A model generated the notes under the pieces. The model searched no databases and had not been told where the DNA came from. It saw nothing but the letters and a program-made list of their open reading frames with translations. Positions 62,202 through 64,000 of a DNA stretch of 64,000 nucleotides are shown one piece after another. The stretch comes from Plasmodium relictum (Eukaryota; Apicomplexa; Aconoidasida; Haemosporida; Plasmodiidae): NCBI RefSeq assembly GCF_900005765.1, contig NC_041687.1, forward strand, positions 1,302,001-1,366,000, given 5' to 3'. Within the stretch, counting starts at the first letter, position 1. Every line of letters begins with the position of its first letter. A program made the translations under genes and the position numbers.

Positions 62202-64000
62202 ATGAAGAATATAATTTTTTTCATAATAATATTACATTTTTATAGTTTAGAAATATTAAATTATGTTAAAACTAGGAGAATGCTAGAAATTCTAAAGAAC
62301 TCTACATATGAGTTAGATAATTCTCTTAAATTTGAAAATACTAGTCGTAAGTCTAAGGAAGATAATATAAAAAAAAAAGAGAAAATCAGCTCACTGAGAA
62401 ATTCAAGAGATTTTAATACAGATGATATGAGAACAAACAATGATAACTTATTAAGTTTAAAGACAAATAAAAGGAATAAAAGGAATTATGATATAAAAGA
62501 TTATCAATTATTTGATAATATATATGAACAAGAAAATGCACAAAATTTAAATAGGATGGGAAATGAATTAAACCAATTAAAAGACATAAAAAAGTATAAG
62601 GAAAGTAATAAATCAATGAAAAATATAAAAGATAGCAATTATAAAGATGTATCATATGATGGAGACTTAAAAGAGGAAAATTCAAATGAAGAATACTCTA
62701 ATGAAGAAAATTCAAGTGAAGAATATTCAAATGAAAAAAATTCAAATGAAGAATACTCGAATAAAGAAAATTCAAGTGAGGAACATTCAAATGAAAAAAA
62801 TTCAAATGAAGAATATTTGAATAAAAAAGGTTTAAATGAACATAAATCAAATAAAAATAGCTCACACAAGGATATTTCACCTGATAAAAAATATAATACT
62901 AATAATAAGAATCAAAATTATAAAAGAGAAATGAACAATATTAAAAGCAATTTCAACAAAAATTTTTTGTATAGCGAATTAAAAGATATAGATTATTCTC
63001 AGCATGGCAATAATTGGGGTATAGGGAAATGCAAAAATGGGAAGTATCAATCACCAGTTGATTTACATTTGCAAGGATTAAAGGAAAGAGATTTAAAGAA
63101 TATAGCAGATGTTTACTTAAATTTATTTTACGATGATGATTATGCTTGGAACAATTATAATAAACCTTGGATGAAAGGTGATATTTTTTATTATTATGAA
63201 TATTTAATAAAGAAATTAGTTATTAATAGAAAAGATAATATTTTTCAAATTAAAGCAGCTAATAACGGTGTAATACCTTTTGGTGTTTTATTTACTACTG
63301 ATAATCCAACTATGTTTTATGCAGATCAAATTCATTTCCATTCTCCAAGTGAGCATACATTTCAAGGGTCTGGTAATAGAAGAGAAATAGAAATGCAAAT
63401 TTTTCATTATACAAATGATATATACGAATACGATGAAGAAAAATGGAAAAACTCCAAAACAAAAGTTAATTTAAATAATAAATTCAAAAATGATACAAAT
63501 AAAAAGGAGAACAATTATCATTCCTATCTTGTCTCTTTTTTAATGAATAGTTTATCTAATTCACAATTGGAGAAAAAATATATCAAAAGACTTAAAAGTG
63601 GTAAAATAAAAAATCAATATCAAGTTTTATCCATCACATTTACTAGTGCAGAAATTAACAAATCTACCATTGATCACTTTAAGAGATTACCATCGGAAAA
63701 ATTTTTAAGAACTATTTTAAATGCATCATATAAAGTTCCTGTTGGATCAGGTACAAAATGATTCTTATTATTATAAACATAATAATGCATATTCGAATGT
63801 GAACATATATACTTATATTTCCATATACGATTTTTTTTTTTTTTTAGAACCTACATTAGTAGATTTAGATGAAGTTTTAAATTTAGATTCTCTAATGATG
63901 ATGCTAAATATTGAGAATATGGAATTTTTATCTTATCATGGATCATCAACTTTACCTTTATGTGAAGAAAATGTTCACTGGAAAGTTGCTAAACAACCAT
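62202..64000 (+). CDS. CA: Carbonic anhydrase, eta-type (3' end outside window)
   Basis: Exon 1 is 62202-63750; exon 2 starts at 63848 and runs off the window, still open. The enzyme hydrates CO2 to bicarbonate, which supports pyrimidine synthesis and pH control in the parasite. The N-terminus has a hydrophobic segment (residues 3-16) that could be a signal peptide or anchor. Residues 20-260 are a charged Ser/Asn/Glu-rich region with a short repeat. The catalytic domain begins with WGIGKCKNGKYQSPVDLH. The zinc site shows His378 and His380 in QIHFHSPSEHTF, and the third position, His in alpha-class enzymes (ELHLVH), is Gln399 here (EMQIFH). That His-His-Gln set is the reported mark of the eta class described in P. 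falciparum. Exon 2 restores the family motif YHGSSTLPLCEENVHWKV. Everything up to the window end looks intact. Confidence 0.93.
62674..62832 (+). repeat. Ser/Asn/Glu coding repeat in carbonic anhydrase N-terminal region
   Basis: Imperfect repeats of a five- to six-residue unit (Asn/Ser-Ser-Asn/Ser-Glu-Glu/Lys-Tyr/Asn/His) between the N-terminal hydrophobic segment and the catalytic domain, for example SNEEYSNEENSSEEYSNEKN. Probably a flexible spacer and likely to vary in length between isolates. Confidence 0.85.

Noticed and set aside
1-64000. CRISPR arrays, prokaryotic operons, transposons, virus-derived elements, tRNA or rRNA genes
   Set aside because: None seen. Tandem repeats here are short A/T or coding repeats; no reverse transcriptase, integrase, transposase or capsid-like coding sequence and no cloverleaf-like G+C-rich segment was found by eye.

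Overview
The window is nuclear DNA of an apicomplexan parasite, almost certainly Plasmodium. It is extremely A+T-rich. Its long coding sequences carry Asn/Lys/Glu-rich low-complexity stretches, its short GT-AG introns have very A+T-rich interiors, and (TA)n and poly-A/T tracts are everywhere. An ApiAP2 protein with a C-terminal ACDC-like domain and an eta-type carbonic anhydrase also fit. From memory, unchecked, an ApiAP2 gene (PF3D7_1139300) and the carbonic anhydrase (PF3D7_1140000) lie near each other on P. falciparum chromosome 11, so the window is probably syntenic with that locus. Base composition fits P. falciparum relatives or the bird-infecting species; I cannot fix the species.

Layout. 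1-3854 (-): coiled-coil protein with a GAT-like N-terminus, cut by the window edge. 4959-10823 (-): seven-exon gene whose spliced product is a TAF5 homologue (TFIID/SAGA-type WD40 subunit) with a huge Asn/Met repeat. 16048-19578 (+): large protein with one CELF-like RRM. 21070-22342 (-): small protein with a VARP-type N-terminus and a VPS9 Rab-GEF-like domain. 23544-30394 (-): 2132-residue ApiAP2 regulator with three clear AP2 domains, up to four divergent AP2-like units and an ACDC-like C-terminus. About 30.4-39.1 kb: long, very A+T-rich stretch with no gene I can support. About 39.1-42.5 kb (+): remains of a decayed gene. 43001-45552 (-): seven-exon PCH2/TRIP13 AAA+ ATPase. 47403-50033 (+): Glu/Gln-repeat protein of unknown role. 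51137-52618 (-): mitochondrial adrenodoxin-type ferredoxin reductase. 53401-59013 (-): TRAPPC10/Trs130-like subunit. 60355-61519 (+): four-exon EMC8/9. 62202 to the end (+): carbonic anhydrase, cut by the right edge.

This is a chromosome-internal housekeeping block, not a subtelomere: I see no var/rif/pir-type families, no transposon and no RNA gene I can defend. Functionally it mixes gene-expression control (TAF5, ApiAP2, RRM protein), vesicle traffic and ER biology (VPS9 protein, TRAPPC10, EMC8/9, perhaps the GAT-like protein), meiosis or checkpoint (PCH2) and metabolism (ferredoxin reductase, carbonic anhydrase). Exon joins were made by eye. For the five multi-exon genes complete within the window the summed exon lengths are divisible by three and every junction keeps frame, which supports the models. 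Family calls rest on remembered family sequences, not on searches.
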